A DNA stretch of 64,000 nt from Azolla caroliniana. Its lineage: Eukaryota; Polypodiophyta. The stretch lies in NCBI GenBank assembly GCA_043228905.1, contig JBHGNT010000017.1, positions 2,604,001 through 2,668,000 on the forward strand, in the 5' to 3' direction. Position 1 is the stretch's first letter, and the number at the start of each line of letters is the position of its first letter. The notes beneath the pieces are model-generated. The model did not search any database, was not told where the DNA came from, and was given only the letters and a program-made list of their open reading frames with translations. The translations under genes were made by a program, and so were the position numbers. Below are positions 33,903 to 47,265 of the stretch, piece after piece.

Positions 33903-36900
33903 CATGATGTCCCAATTCCCTCCTGTCGCCTCCAAAGCCGATACCCCTATGCAACCTGAGTTCCCGCAACCTCACCCTTCCAAATGGAGCAACTCTTGTA
34001 AGTCCTCTCCAACGCCATGCTTCAAATAAGCCTCACAAATCAACCAATGCTCTCCTTCCTCCCTACTAACAACCACCGGTCTCAAGATCGGCCAGATTCC
34101 AAGGTCCACCCGAAGTCCTTCTCTGGCTTGCCCTTTGAGGATGTCTTAGCTTGGTTGGACCACTTTGAGACGATCTCTAGTTACCACAAGTTCACACCCT
34201 ACTCGAAAATGTTGCCGCCACCTGGTATGTACAACAAGCAAGCGAAGTGATAGAGAACAAAGTGATCCTCCTCGTGCAAAACTTCACCTATCAAAATTCA
34301 GCCCAGAAGACCTTACAACATCTCGAGACATTGCAGCAACAAGCACACGAGCTAGTGGGCCAATTTGACGTTCTCCTAAATCAACTCCTCGTTCGTGCCG
34401 ATCCTACCATGTTCGAGCATGTCAAGCATTTCTTCTTATGGCCCCATTTGCGCCATGGCATCACTCATTGCACCTGGGACCAAGATCCCAAGACATTCAA
34501 TGACGTCATCCTCATTGCCCAACACATCGAAGCTTGTACGTTATCTGACTCTCAACGATGTTGACCCCATCCACCATCGACCGACTTGCGAGCCCAATAC
34601 TAGGGAGCGCTCCCCATGGACATTGATGTCCAAAACGTGTAGATGCAGGCTCGCCACAACCTTCCCCATTGCAATACCCAAGGGTGCCCGAAGTGTTTCT
34701 AGTGCAACAATTATGGACACGTCCGACATCACTATCGGAAATTGCAACAACAGTTTCACAAGCAACAAACCTAGATAACCATGGCTGATGAAACATGGTT
34801 GGTTGAGCTTCCGGGAAACAACCTTTTTGACGATCACCAACATCTATACCACTCTCGCATGCAAGCCCACTACACCGTCACCTTAGGCACTCTCACTCAC
34901 ACCACTTTTATGTCTTGCCTCACCAACTCTTCCCCCTCACCTTCGGTTGCGATTGGTTCCTCAAGCATTGCGTTGTGATTGATTTTGATGCCCACAAACT
35001 TCTTGTCCCCTGTGCTTCCCCCTCCTACACGATACCTCCCCTGTCCCCCACCTTAGCCAAGTCTAGGTGGCCCTCAGTCCACAGGAGCGATTGGTCTCCA
35101 TCTACCAATTGTTAGCTCGTTTTTCGTCACTAGCCGTCCAACCCGTGCATGCTCCTACTGTCTCTTTCCCGGTACAACATGCCATTCATACTGAGGAAGC
35201 CACTCCCATCTGGACGGATACCCGTCGATGTCCCCCCCTCAACCATGATTGCATCGATGCTGCCGTCACCGCCATGCTTGCCAAAGGTATTATCATTCCG
35301 TCCACTAGTGATTGTGTTTCGGAACCCCACCTCGTCAAGAAGGATGATGACTAACAATTGGCAACGGTTTGGTTCAGTTTGAGAGGGGCAAAACCGAACT
35401 GGTTTGAAACTAAACCGTTTAAAAATTTTAAAACTTGAACCGAACTGAATTGAACCATGAAACCGTTAAACCAAACCGGTAAAAAAAATTCAAACTGTTA
35501 AAACCACGGTTTCGTGGTTCGGTTTCAGTTTCAACTTAGGTCAAAATTCAAAATTCAAAATTTCCCTTCGCTTCATCCCGAACCTCGCCTTGGTCACTTT
35601 TGCCCTTTCCAACTCTTGAAGAAAGGTGTGTCATTCGTTTGGGATCCTCTGCATGCGAAGACAACTTTCGTCGCCTCAAAACTATGGTCCAGGAATTGGG
35701 GTTGCTCGCCCATCCTAACTTTGACCAACCATTCACGTTGCAGTCAGATGGCTCAAACCATGGGTTTAGAGCCATCCTCCTACAAGCTGATTGCCACGAG
35801 CAAGAAAAGGTGGTCGCCTTCATTAGCCGAACTCTCACGCCCGCTGAACGCAACTACTCAACCACTGAGAAGGAGCTACTTGCGATTGTCTAGTCTGTCC
35901 AACATCTTCACCCATACCTTCGTGGTGGACAGGTTACGGTTGAGACTGACCACCAACCCTTGCTTTCTCTTATCCATCAACCCCACCCCCCGGGCCGCTT
36001 GTTGCGATGAACGCTGGCACCCCAAGATTATTAGTTTACCCTCTCCTATCAGAAAGGTGTAACCAATTTGGTTGCTGATAGTATCTCTTGCGCCGACTTC
36101 CAAGTTGTCTAATTTCTCCATGAGACATCCGATCTTCAGCTACCACTGCCACAACTAACTACACTTCTGCAACACAACCCCGCCATCCAAGAGATAACCC
36201 ATCAGTTGTGCTCTCTCCAACCATTTCCCTCACAATGGCGGTTCATGGTCCGCGATAACTTGGTGTTCTTTATTCAAGCGCATCACGAGCCTTGTCTCTA
36301 CATCCCTCATGCCCTACAACAAACGTACCTCCAATTTTAACATTACCACCCATTGTTGGGCCATTACGGTTTCCATAAGGCTCTCCAAAAATTACGCGTT
36401 AGGTATTACTGGCCCAACATGCGACACTCTGTCTCTACCTACATCAAACAATGTGCTTTGTGTCAACATATCAAACCTATGGGCAAGCCTGCTTTAACAC
36501 TCCAGCTCATCACCGTCACATCACCTTTCAAGCTTGTTGGATGGGATTTCATGGGACCTTTCCCAAAACCCCTAGGGGCAACAAGTATATCTTGGTCATA
36601 ACAAAATACATCACCAGATGGGCTGAAACCGTTGTCATCCCCGACGTCATTGCGCCAACAATCGCCTCCCAACTTTTGCGTAAGGTAATTTTTCAACATG
36701 GTTGCCCTGTCCAACTCGTATATGATTAGGAGTTCCATGGGGATGTCCTCAACGTTGTTGCAACTCAACTAGGTGTCTAGTAGGTGTTTATGTCCCCATA
36801 CCATTCGCAAACAAATGGCCAGGCTCACTTAATGCCTCAACAAGACCCTAAAGGAGGAGATTGCCGCTTACATCAATCCATGTCACAAAACCTGGGATCA

Positions 36901-37140
36901 AATCTTGCCTTTCGTCACCCACGCCTACAATACATCCGTACAGGTGTCAACACGGATCAACCCTTTTCGAGCACTCTATAGGCGCGACCCTCGGCTCCCA
37001 CCAGAATCGTCCATTGACGTCCATTCCAGACCTGCCAACATGGACAAGCCACTTGGGGGCTCTATCTCCAACAAATGCTCCCAAAACCTACAAGTCACAC
37101 AACAACGCTAGAAGCGGCACTACGACTAGGGTCGAAACTT
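33903..37140 (+). pseudogene. Degenerate Ty3/gypsy retrotransposon (gag-pol relic)
   Basis: Read in shifting frames on the plus strand, in order: Gag pieces (34017-34250 with FSGLPFEDVLAWLDHFETI; 34247-34564 with LVGQFDVLLNQLL), a broken zinc knuckle (about 34690-34730), a protease-like tract (34860-34980), the N-terminal fingers of reverse transcriptase (35180-35354, ending HLVKKDDD), RNase H (35640-35893, FTLQSDGSNHGFRAILLQ then YSTTEKELLAIV) and integrase (36330-36780: LGHYGFHKALQKL, CALCQHIK, GWDFMGPFP, SQTNGQA). The RT palm with its catalytic YxDD is missing, and an unrelated AACCG-rich insert (35355-35535) occupies its place. Many stops and frameshifts are present. No LTRs were found on either side, and a LINE fragment abuts its 3' side. 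Confidence 0.8.
35355..35535. repeat. AACCG/CGGTT-rich minisatellite insert in the gypsy RT
   Basis: A run of degenerate AAACCG, GAACCG and GGTTTGGTTC words in both orientations, unlike the C-rich coding sequence on either side. It sits exactly where the RT palm should be. Similar sequence occurs at 45030-45310 and, as a purer array, at 20671-20728. Confidence 0.65.
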
Positions 37141-38830
37141 CTACCCTTGACACCATATAGTTGGCATCAACTTTTGTGGCCAGGTCAACTTGTCAACCCA
37201 AATGAAATGGTTAGACATCTTGGCTATCCATTGGGATGGAATGCAACAGGGAAAAGAAAGGTTGAATAGGTTCTGCAAAAAGTGAGACAAAAGCTGAGCT
37301 ATTGGAAGATTGCAACATGGCCACTCCATTGCACATTGCAGATAGTGCAATCTATATTCATGGCTTATTTGTAGTATTACCTAATTACGATTGATTGGCT
37401 GAAACACATGATGCAAAAGATTAACTCAGAAATCAAAAGCAGCTTTTGGTGCTCTAAGCAGTCCCATAGAGGTATATGACTCCTATCAATAGAGAAATGC
37501 TCTTCACGATTGAGTGGAGGGCTAAATATTCTTAATTTGCATTTGCATATGTTGGCTAGAAAAGCTACTTTATTGCCAAAATTTGTTGAAAAAACATTGC
37601 CTTGGGAGGGAATGCTATCTGATATGTTTGATCATTTGCAAACCAAGTCATTTGGCTCATGGGATACTAACCATTGGGATGTAGTGTTTGGAAAGCTTGA
37701 CGGGCACATCAAAGGCTGTCTGTTTAGCTCAAAGCTTCTAAAGCACTTGAAGAAAGTATTGCACAACATAAAATGGAGAGGTAGGAATTCCGAATCATGG
37801 AACTCTTTACGCCTCAAAAGCTTACACTAGAGTGCTATATTCCCATAGTCACTAGCTGAACAAGGTCCTAGGAAAGCTTATTTTTTAGCAAAGAAGGGGT
37901 TGAAATCAATTGCAGATGTGGTAAATGACTAAGGTCCTTATTGCGCTTCAATGACATGACATGTCGTTATAGTCTTGGGCCACATCATCATGTTATCTGG
38001 AATCAAGTCATAGAGTTGGTACTTTCCTTAGTACCCGTGCCACCTCTAAATGGAGATCACAAGATTCAAGATTGGAAGTTACAAAAAGGGAACATTGTTA
38101 TTCTAATGCATAACATTACAACACATTCAGTGTATATGTTGTTGCAACCTGTCCCATGGTTTCACGAACATGCAAATGCATTATGGAACCTACACAAAAC
38201 ACAGTCGTGGTGGAAAAACAGGCTTACAAGCTTATGGAGCTCTGGTCTTCCACTTAAGCAATGGGTATTCCTATGGAGATGCCTATTGGGTGTGCTCCCG
38301 ACTGGGTCGAATCTTCAAAAGAGATCGATAGCATCACCGCATTGTGCAAGATGTGGTGGATGATTGGAAACGGTCCCACCCTTATTATGGACTTGCTCAT
38401 TCACTACAACATTTGTACAAAGACTAAGTTCATCTCTTTATCATAGATTTCCTGGCCGAAGGTTTGGTAAACACTTTTGGATATTTGGACAAATTCAATG
38501 CGCCCTATCCAACAATGCCTATTTTATCCAATGGACACGATTTTGGGCAATCTGGACTATTTGAACAACCCACAATAATAAGGTCTTTGATCGAACCCAA
38601 CAACATGAAGTTAGCTTCTTTAAGCAATCCCTCAGGCAATCTCTATTTGATTGACTGCAACTTAGAGACATTGCATTGCAAATTTACAATCTTTACTTTG
38701 AGTGCTTTTAAGCTCTTTAGTGTCTAATCGATACTTGTATATTTTTCTTTATTCTTTGTGGGTTTTTCACCTCATTTTGAGGTTCCCCACTAGTACTAAA
38801 AGTGTTACTAAAATAAAACGTTTCCACACA
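37141..38830 (+). pseudogene. LINE 3' half: RT thumb region, zf-RVT and 3' tail
   Basis: Frame pieces match the end of a plant LINE ORF2: MVRHLGYPLGWNATGKRKVE and RQKLSYWKIATWPLH (RT C-terminal part, about 37205-37330), IKSSFWCSKQSHRG, a GGLNILNLHLHMLARKATL block (37516 on), and the zf-RVT region LPLKQWVFLWRCLLGVLPTG with HCARCGG (about 38240-38363), followed by an acidic/aromatic tail and a 3' UTR ending near 38820 in a TACTAAAATAAAA-like tail. Several stops and frameshifts are present. It is 5'-truncated at or inside the gypsy relic, as is typical for LINE insertions. The 3' end is shared with the copy at 45928-46495. Confidence 0.7.
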
Positions 38831-41800
38831 GTGTTCTTCTTTCACAACATATGTAGAACGAAAATGGAAATAAATTTTGTGTCATTCTAAATCCCATGTC
38901 TATTTAGATTCTTAGGAGTGGCAATGTTTGTAAGTTGTCAACATCATATTGTGGTGCATTAACATTTCTAAAATGAATTTTTAGGATGCGGCATATAAGT
39001 TCATTATCCATGTTAGTCATGTGACGAAGAGAGGTTTAGGGGATTCCAAACAATGTTCTAGTCTCTTAGTGAGGTAGTGAGGAAGTGTTACTGCATCGAA
39101 TGTCTTGGGGTAACTTCACCTCACTTGATAAACAAACACATAAGTCATAATTTCATTTCCAAGTGGTGAGATGATTATGAGGCAATTGATAATTAGGAAG
39201 AGAAAACCAATCACCACTTTGTAAAAATTTCTTGGGTTTGTTTTTAGGATAAAACCATGTTTTGAGTAACCATATGAAGATTTTGATAATATAAAGGCCT
39301 AATGCATAACTTTGTGTGTGAAACCTAAGAATAGAGTTAGGGCATGAACAAAAATTGGATGGTTGGGAAGATATTCAATGCCAATTTGTTGATGTCTATG
39401 CTACAATGTCATCATACAAACTTTTGTTGTATATTAGCCTCACAAGATAAACAAACATGAGAACGCACTTTGTATGGGATTTCTTGGATTTGCTTTCGAG
39501 GATGAAATATTGTTAAACATGCATTTATTCCAATCTCAACAATATTATAAAGGCTTAGGGGTGAAGAAAGCTAGGGCAAGACTAGATATTGGATGGTTGT
39601 GCTACAAATGCAATGTCATTATACAAACTTACAAACATATAGACACATATTGTGTACAATGTCATTGTGGATTCACTCTTCTTCTAATTTCACCTATTTG
39701 ACAGAGAGAATGATGAGTATATTGTGCCGTGAATATGATCATATTGTGTGCCTAGCTTAAAGCAAGATCACACTCCCCATCATATTCTTTTATACGACCA
39801 TTGTTACTTCTTCATAGATTTGAATTAAGGTTTGTAAGTGTGTTGATACTTTTACAATTGACCACATTTCTAGCTAACATTCCTTGTCAGTCATTGTGAA
39901 CAACAAATTATTCATAGTTTTGTTTCATGTATATCAAAGGTGGCTTTAAAAAAAGAATTCATTACTTACCTTCAAAATCCAAGTTTGTTTTATGTGTGAC
40001 TAAACCTAGCCCATGAGCATATATAAGATAAACATCACACATTTTATAGTTGGTTCGATTTTCTTGCTCACTAAAATCTCGGACACAATATGTGCATGTG
40101 CACAATGCACATAGACAAGTATGTCACAATGCTAGTGTGAACAATGTTTTATGTTCACGCACTCTTTGAATATGATAAAGGAGAACTAATCGGTTATTTC
40201 ACACTCAAGAATATATCACATGCTAATGAATATATGACTTCTGTATACATATCATCTATGCAATCAAGAATATTCCTACATGGTTACAACTTACATAGTT
40301 GTGCACACATAAAATTGAATTAAGTTATGAGAGGAAGAGAATGGACTGTGTAAAAACAATAAACTGCACTATTTTCTCATGGTGTAATGATTAGATTCCT
40401 TGCCATACATTTAGGGGTTCATAACAATAAGATGACATGATGATGCACAATCAATTAAGAAGATAACGAAAGGCCCATCTTCAATGAATGTGAAGCCTTG
40501 AGTAATGTACGAAAGCATGCATTTTAGCCAACAAGTATTAGTAGATTAAGGTATGTTACAATGAATATGGATTTATCCAACCCACCATTATTCCCCCCCC
40601 CCCCCCCCCCCCCCCCCCTCCGAAAAAAACATGCACTACACTAGCTACAAAAAGGTCACCTTGCATTACGTTATAGCGACCAAGGTAATACATACTTTTG
40701 AAAGGGTTTTTCTATATGGGAATATGCCAACTAATATAACATTTTCCTATATACATCAATGGTAATATACATGAGCTGAGCATATCGAGTCATGTTGTTA
40801 GAACACGAACCATAGTCAATAGGATACCTAGTTAAGGTTCAACAAACACCTTGTACATAAATGTTTACAAATAGCTAATTAGGATACTGAAGCTTCATTA
40901 AATGGCTAGAACAATATTTCCGTCCAAATCCAACCATGTGTTTTTACCTTCACGTTTTAATATCATTGGTGTTGGCATTAAAAAAAAATCATTCATTTTT
41001 TGAATTGCAAATGGGTGTCTTCAAAATTATCAATCATCACTTACGATTCCCAAAATTATTCCCTAGGGTTGAATATTAAGGCCATTGTTTACTATGAGAG
41101 TGGTATTACAAGTGTTTATAAAATCTTAATAATTTGGTCATGTCCAAAAATAAGGATAGTGGACTATGACTATTAACGACAACAAAACCATATTCTATAT
41201 CCCATTGAATACGGTATATTATATAAACATTATAACACACAACTAGAGATTACCAATTAGATTTATGCAACATTGCAAAAAGGCAAAGAAAATTGAAATC
41301 ACATGGCAAAGGAATCTACACACTAAATAGAAAACTCTTATGACATTCTTTGACCTATGTATTGTTATGATGTCATGCAATGCCAAGAAAAGGAATTGGA
41401 ATAAGAGATGTAAGAAAACAAGGTAATGTTGAATAAAAAGCCATGATACCATTTGTTATTTACGCTTTATTGTATCTACACCTTACTTTGTTTACATTCT
41501 TATATCCTTTTATGTAACTAAGTGTCGATCCTAGTCCTCCATTATGGTTTATGCAATGCATATGCTTTTTGATAGTGTTATCTAATGATCACTTCTACAA
41601 GATTGTTGTTAGAAAGGTTTCCACAATATCATTGTATAAAAAGTTGTTCCTTTTGTTTCAACATTCATATTCATTTACATTACCATCTTGAGATAAAGTG
41701 CCCATATTTACAAATATATTTCTGTTTTAGTAGTATTCATTAGTAAGAAAACTAGTGTCCATTGTGGTTATTTAATGCATATTCCTTTGTTAACAATCAA

Positions 41801-42631
41801 TTTTCAACAAGGTCATTCTCATAAACATTGTTTTTAACATTCAAATACATTAATATATAAACTATTAAATCAAGCAATGGGTTATTTTCATTGATAGGCT
41901 TCACAAAAGAGTGAAATTTGAAATTGTTTTTGGTTAAATGCATGGTTCTAATGGGAAGGATGTAGATACATTCCATTATGCAAAAAAGAGTTGAATTAAC
42001 AAACACTCAATGAGCCTTTATTCCAAGCCCGGAAAAGTATAACTAGTATATTGTCTGCCACCATCTTAAAAATGAGTAATGAATAAATTAGGATTGTCTA
42101 TTAAATTAAGATTGTTGAAATGAACATGAGTCTAATGATCATGCAGGTAGAATAGAATACAAATTAATCTGAATAGAGTGGCTATTTATTGAGAGAATGA
42201 AACTTGTTTAGATAGCAAATAAAGGTTGGACACTTTAATGTCTAGTAATAAAAGTCCTTCCATGGGCTTTAGATGTATGGGAAGGGAACAATTCCAACCC
42301 TGAGCGGGACAACATTGAGAAACAAAGAGACGTTGTTTCTACAATTGATGCCCTAGAGATGGCAAAACAACCATCACTTACTCATTGTTTCTCTTTTTGA
42401 CGACGGTTAGAATTTAGAAAAGGGGCTCATTACTGAAAGGTACATCTTTTATGTATAGCCTTGGGGCGTTTCTTAATACTAATGTAGTATCTTTTTTTGG
42501 AAAAAAAAGACTAATCAAGGTTCAAAGCTTCACCAAAAGGAGGAAAATATGAATACATGCTCAAAACTCCACCTAAAAGCTCGCAGAAAAACAAAGTAGA
42601 AGATAAAGGTTAGAATTTTCTTAGTAGTTAG
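38831..42631. other. AT-rich intergenic stretch with a C26 homopolymer
   Basis: No gene supported on either strand over 3.8 kb. The one marked feature is an unbroken run of 26 C at 40593-40618. The small frames (39474-39701, 41243-41452, 41797-42006, 42530-42724) have no recognisable motifs. Confidence 0.5.
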
Positions 42632-43196
42632 TGTTGGGAACAGGTTCCTTCGAATGGGAAAAGCACGTGTCGGATCGAATGGAGGTGATAGGGAACTCGA
42701 CCAAGGCCAAAAATCGATTTTCAATCAAATGATATTCGATTCGGCTAGAAGCCGATTCAGGAGACTATATTTCTAAATAGTCTAGATGTGCCCATTGAGG
42801 TTATATTTGTAAATAGTCTGCTATATATATGAGTATATATACACTCGTAACAAGTTACATTGTGGTAGTTGCCTCTGTAACTAAGTGTGAGTGATAGTAG
42901 GAGAGTGAGAACAGAGTTGTAACTCTATAGCCGTCTGTTGACGAAGAAGAACTCAAGGTCGTTGCCTTTGAGTTTCTTATTGTATATTCCACCTATCGTA
43001 TAATGATCTGTTCGGAGTTTGTGGACTCTACGTGGTTTTTTCCCATTCGGGTTTTCCACGTTAAAACATCTTGTGTCCCTGTGTTCTCTCATTTTCTGTA
43101 CTTCTATTTTCTTGTTTGTTTGAGCACTATCTTTCTCGATCGTTGCATCCGAATATACATACGATAAATTGGTTGTGGCCGGGTCTGATACTAACA
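42632..43196 (+). mobile_element. Solo LTR of a Ty1/copia element with 5-bp TSD
   Basis: It begins TGTTGGGAACAGG, ends CTGATACTAACA, and is flanked by GTTAG on both sides (42627-42631 and 43197-43201). It has a TATATATA-type promoter around 42823-42840 and the copia-typical tract GTGGTTTTTTCCCATTCGG near 43032. Its start aligns with the LTR of the minus-strand copia at 48.3-49.0 kb (GGAACAGGT.CCT.CG.ATGGGAA), so the two belong to related families. No internal region remains, so this is a product of LTR-LTR recombination. Confidence 0.88.
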
Positions 43197-43201
43197 GTTA
43201 G

Positions 43202-45020
43202 TGTGCATGTTTGTAGCTCAAGAGTATTTGACACTTACTGTCGCTTGTCTCGCCAACAAGATGTTGGACAGTTGTTTGATCCCCCACAACAACCTTGTGG
43301 CAACTCACATATAGAATGCCTTAAGTAAGATGTGACCTTGGTAAGTATCAAAAGTAGTTTACATCTTTGACACCATTGCTTGAAGCATGGGAATTTCGTA
43401 AACCCTACTATGAGTACATTTAAGGGAGATTGGGAGTCACATAACAAATCAATAAGCTTTTGCTTTGTGTTTTTAAAAATGTCAGGCATTTACTCAACAT
43501 CATGAAAATTTATCTACACAAGGCAATATAATATTATAACAAAGAATCATCATGAAAATTTCTCTACACAAGGCAATATAAGATTATAAGTTATAACAAA
43601 GAATATTATGTACATTAAAGTACCCTAATTGTTATAGCATAACCTTACAAACCAATTGCGAAACCAATTACCCTAAGAACTAGAACCAACCTAGAAGGAC
43701 CTTTGGTAGCTTGGGAGCCTTATGTGTTAAGCGATCTAAAGGGAGTAGTTATCCCCTTCATTATGATTTCTTTGGATGTCATTTAAACTCTATTTGTGAG
43801 ACTAGGTTCTCTTCTTTAGATATGCTATTTAACAACCAAGACATAACACAAGGTAATATTTGGTTGGTATGGGAAATATGTGGTATTTTATGTTTGTCTC
43901 GTGTCCACTTGGAGATTTGGGTATGGTTAAGTATTTTCAATCAATTATTCTCCTTAATCTCTTATTGTTTGGCTCATCATTATCTGAATTTATGATATTA
44001 ACTAAAATACTTAATAACATCTTAAAGAATATTGACATTAAAGCATTGTTAAGGTTGGGATGAAAAATCACATCCAGGATAATTGCTTCTTTCAAGTAGA
44101 GATATCATTTAGAACTCAATTGGTTTTGTCCTATACAACTCTCATATAGAACTAAAACTTTTTCCCTTATGGTGGGAGAGTAAATTACTCCTTTCATGTT
44201 GAACTATTAATTGATTAGTCTCTTGTGTTCAACTATCAATAATTTCTCTTGTTTGGAGTAGATCAAACTACTCTCATGTTTGAAGCCAAGCTCAACATGT
44301 GGTTTAATGGGAAGCAACATGAAGAACCTTACCAAGGCTTGACATGTTGCGAATCCTCTTGAAAAGGAGGATTGATTTTAGTGATCACAACAACATAGGT
44401 GGTGCATGTTTTTCATTAGTTCTTGCCGTAAGGTGTTAGATTGTCATGCAACCATAAAATGGTTTCGATAATCATAATTACCCAATCACATGTTGTGAGA
44501 GAACAACTCCCATCATCCAGGGGTTGTATCGAAAGTAACATATAATACTCATACAAGATTTATGCCAAGTATTTATCAAGTTTTTTTTTTATAAGTACTT
44601 AGGATACGTATTCTAAAGACAAAATATGTGAATTATGCTGGATATTTCTAATATAAATGGCAAAGAGGAGGATCTTGACACGTGTTTACACACTTTTATA
44701 ACACATCCAAAATCACAACTAAAATTATTGAAATATTATTATAAAACTTTGATTTTGAAGACGAATCACAATGGAAGTTGCAATAAATCGAAGGATAAGA
44801 ACGTGAAGGAGAACAAAATCCATGTTGCCAAAATACATACTCATACATATCTTCTTTTTTTCCTTCTTCTAAAGAAAACTATAATATTTATTTATAAAAA
44901 TGATTGATATATTTTCAATATGCATGAGAATTTGAAATGTATTTAATGTGTTGAACACACATTTGTAAACAAGTATGGTAACTTTGCAAACGTACTTGCC
45001 CTTGTGGGCTCAAGCTTGAT
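43202..45020. other. AT-rich intergenic stretch
   Basis: No gene supported. A roughly 51-bp tandem duplication lies at about 43499-43605 (CATGAAAATTT.TCTACACAAGG). The rest is AT-rich with weak, motif-free frames. Confidence 0.45.
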
Positions 45021-45029
45021 ATGAACTTT

Positions 45030-45310
45030 TAAATCGTTTTTGAACGGTTTGCAATTTGGCAATTCGGTTCAACTCGATTTAGGCTTGAGCTTTCTTAGCT
45101 TGGTTATGTTTGGTTGAACCTTGCCAAACCGGTTTAGACTTAATCATTAGGGCTTAATCGCTATGGCTAAATTGGTTAAGGTTTAATCTGTTTGGGTCAA
45201 ACTGGTTCAACCTGTATTAGTTTAGGTATAGGTTCGGTTTGAAAATGCCCAGAACGGTTTTAGTTTGGTTTGGTTCAAGTTTGAAAACTCCCAGGTTCAA
45301 CAATTTAAGC
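45030..45310. repeat. CGGTT/AACCG-rich degenerate minisatellite
   Basis: Repeated GGTTTGGTTC, AACGGTTT, AACTGGTTCAACC and related words in both orientations over about 280 bp, like the insert at 35355-35535. No coding potential. Confidence 0.6.
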
Positions 45311-45927
45311 TAAAATCGAATTGTTGTCGATTCTTACTTGTGATGCCACTCATTACCAGGTGTTATTAACCACGTTGAAGTAATACGACCACACATGACC
45401 AAAAGCATGAAACCTCGAGTACAAAGCCACAACTAAGAGGACTAAAACTTATCATCTCTATAGTCCATTCAAACATTGTTAACCTTGGTGAATAGTGAAA
45501 GAAAACCAACCCATCTCATCATCATGTGAATGATGGCCACAGTTTGGACACCAATAAGGAAAATTGTAACTTGTTTTATTGGTACTTGCAACACTAATCA
45601 TCACATTAAGTGGTGTAAGGAAATAACAAAGCCTATGAAGCTATCTCAGTTGGGATAAGAGTAGGCATTTTTTGTCTACACGATAGGACCCAATCAAGGT
45701 ATGGTTTCTTATGCCTCTCATGGAGTCTAGAACAACTTTAGGATGATTTTATAACCAACTTTGCAATAATAGGGACATAAAATTCAATTGGTAAATTTCT
45801 TAACTTATGACGAGTGTGCTTTATGGATAATGTTGATAAAGTGGTTTTGCTGGTGAAGATGAGATTGATAGTGTAGAGTTCTCACATCAATAGTGCAATG
45901 GATGGTAAGTAATGTCTGATATTGATG
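45311..45927. other. Intergenic, nothing recognised
   Basis: AT-rich, no supported gene or repeat. It ends at the left edge of a truncated LINE copy. Confidence 0.4.
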
Positions 45928-46495
45928 TCTTCCACTTAAGAAATGGGTATTCTTATGGAGATGCCTATTGGGTGTGCTCCCGACAGGGTCAAATCTTCAA
46001 ATGATATCGATAGCCTCGCCACATTGTGCAAGATGTGGTGGATGATTGGAAACGGTCCCACACTTATTATGGACTTGCTCATTCACTACAAGATTTGTAC
46101 AAAGACTAATTGCACCTCTTTATCACAGATTTCTTGGCCAAAGGTTTGGGAAACACTTTTGGATGTTTGGACAAATTTCGTGCGCCCTATCCAACAGTAC
46201 CTATTTTCTCCAATTGACACGATTTTGGGCACTTTGGACCATTTGGACAACCCACAATAGTAAGGTCTTTGATCGAAACCAGCTGCATGAAGTTAGATTC
46301 TTTAAGCAATCCCTCAGGCAATCTCTATTTGATTGTCTACAACTTAGAGACATCACACTACAAATTTACAATCTTTACTTTGAGCGCTTTTAAGCTCTTT
46401 ATTGTCTAATTGACACTTGTATATTTTTCTTTATTCTTTGTGGGTTTTCACCTCACTTTGAGGTTTCCCACTAGTAATAAAAATGTTACTTAAGA
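45928..46495 (+). mobile_element. 5'-truncated LINE copy (3' tail only)
   Basis: It is highly similar to 38247-38820 from GTCTTCCACTTAAG onward, covering the zf-RVT start (GAPDRVKSSN frame; PSTLCKMWWM region), the tail and the 3' UTR. Similarity stops sharply at about 45928 on the left and after GTTACTTAA on the right, as expected for a dead-on-arrival LINE insertion. A target duplication could not be fixed by eye. Confidence 0.75.
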
Positions 46496-47024
46496 AAAAC
46501 AAAGAGGGTAAAGAAAGACGAAGATCATGAGATGGGGATAGTGAGATTGATGGAAGGAAGAAGGTGAGGTTGGAGTGTGAGGGTAATAGAGATAGGAGAG
46601 TGTAGAAGAGAAAAAAATGAAATGCACTCAGGCTAGTTTAGGTGAGAGTAAGGAGTAAAATAAGGAAAAGAATTGTAGGAAAACAAAATTGAAATTGGCC
46701 CGACAAATCATGAAAAGGATTTCATTTCCGAATCCATCGCAAGAGGGTGACACTTAGAAACGAACTTCCTAATAAATAGTCATACCGTACATTGTTCAAT
46801 GCTCACATACCCACAAAGTTTTTTTTTATAAAAAGATATTCTTCAATAGTATTAAGAAAAAATGCCTGAAGACTACAACTTGAACTTGTCTGCCCAGAAG
46901 GTTACAACTTTTTATGTACAATGATGTAAAATAATCATAAGACCAAATATTAAACTTTGTGGAGTGTGTTAGAATTTGTTAATATTCAAGAAAGAGTCCA
47001 TGGAAGTCAATATTGCCATTGAGG
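46496..47024. other. Intergenic, purine-rich then AT-rich
   Basis: A GA-rich tract at 46500-46640 is followed by AT-rich sequence. No gene seen. Confidence 0.4.
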
Positions 47025-47265
47025 CTCGAGTTGACATTGTAAACATGGGCAACTTTTTCTATGAGCGAAGAAGCTTTTTCCTTCTCTTGTTCATAGTCTT
47101 TGGGGAATTGAGGCTCAAGTTGACATTGTAAACAGGGGTGACTTTTTCTATAAGCGAAGAAACTTTTTCCTTCTCTTGTTCATAGTCTCGAGTTGACATT
47201 GTAAACAAGGGCAACTTTTTCTATGAGTGAAGAAGCTTTTTCCTTCTCTTGTTCATAGTCTCTGA
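47025..47265. repeat. Three tandem units with 89- and 73-bp spacing
   Basis: Units start at 47025, 47114 and 47187 (CTCGAGTTGACATTGTAAAC, GACTTTTTCTAT.AGCGAAGAA, CTTTTTCCTTCTCTTGTTC, ATAGTCT). Non-coding; the spacing difference is a short insert (TTGGGGAATTGAGG). Confidence 0.8.
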
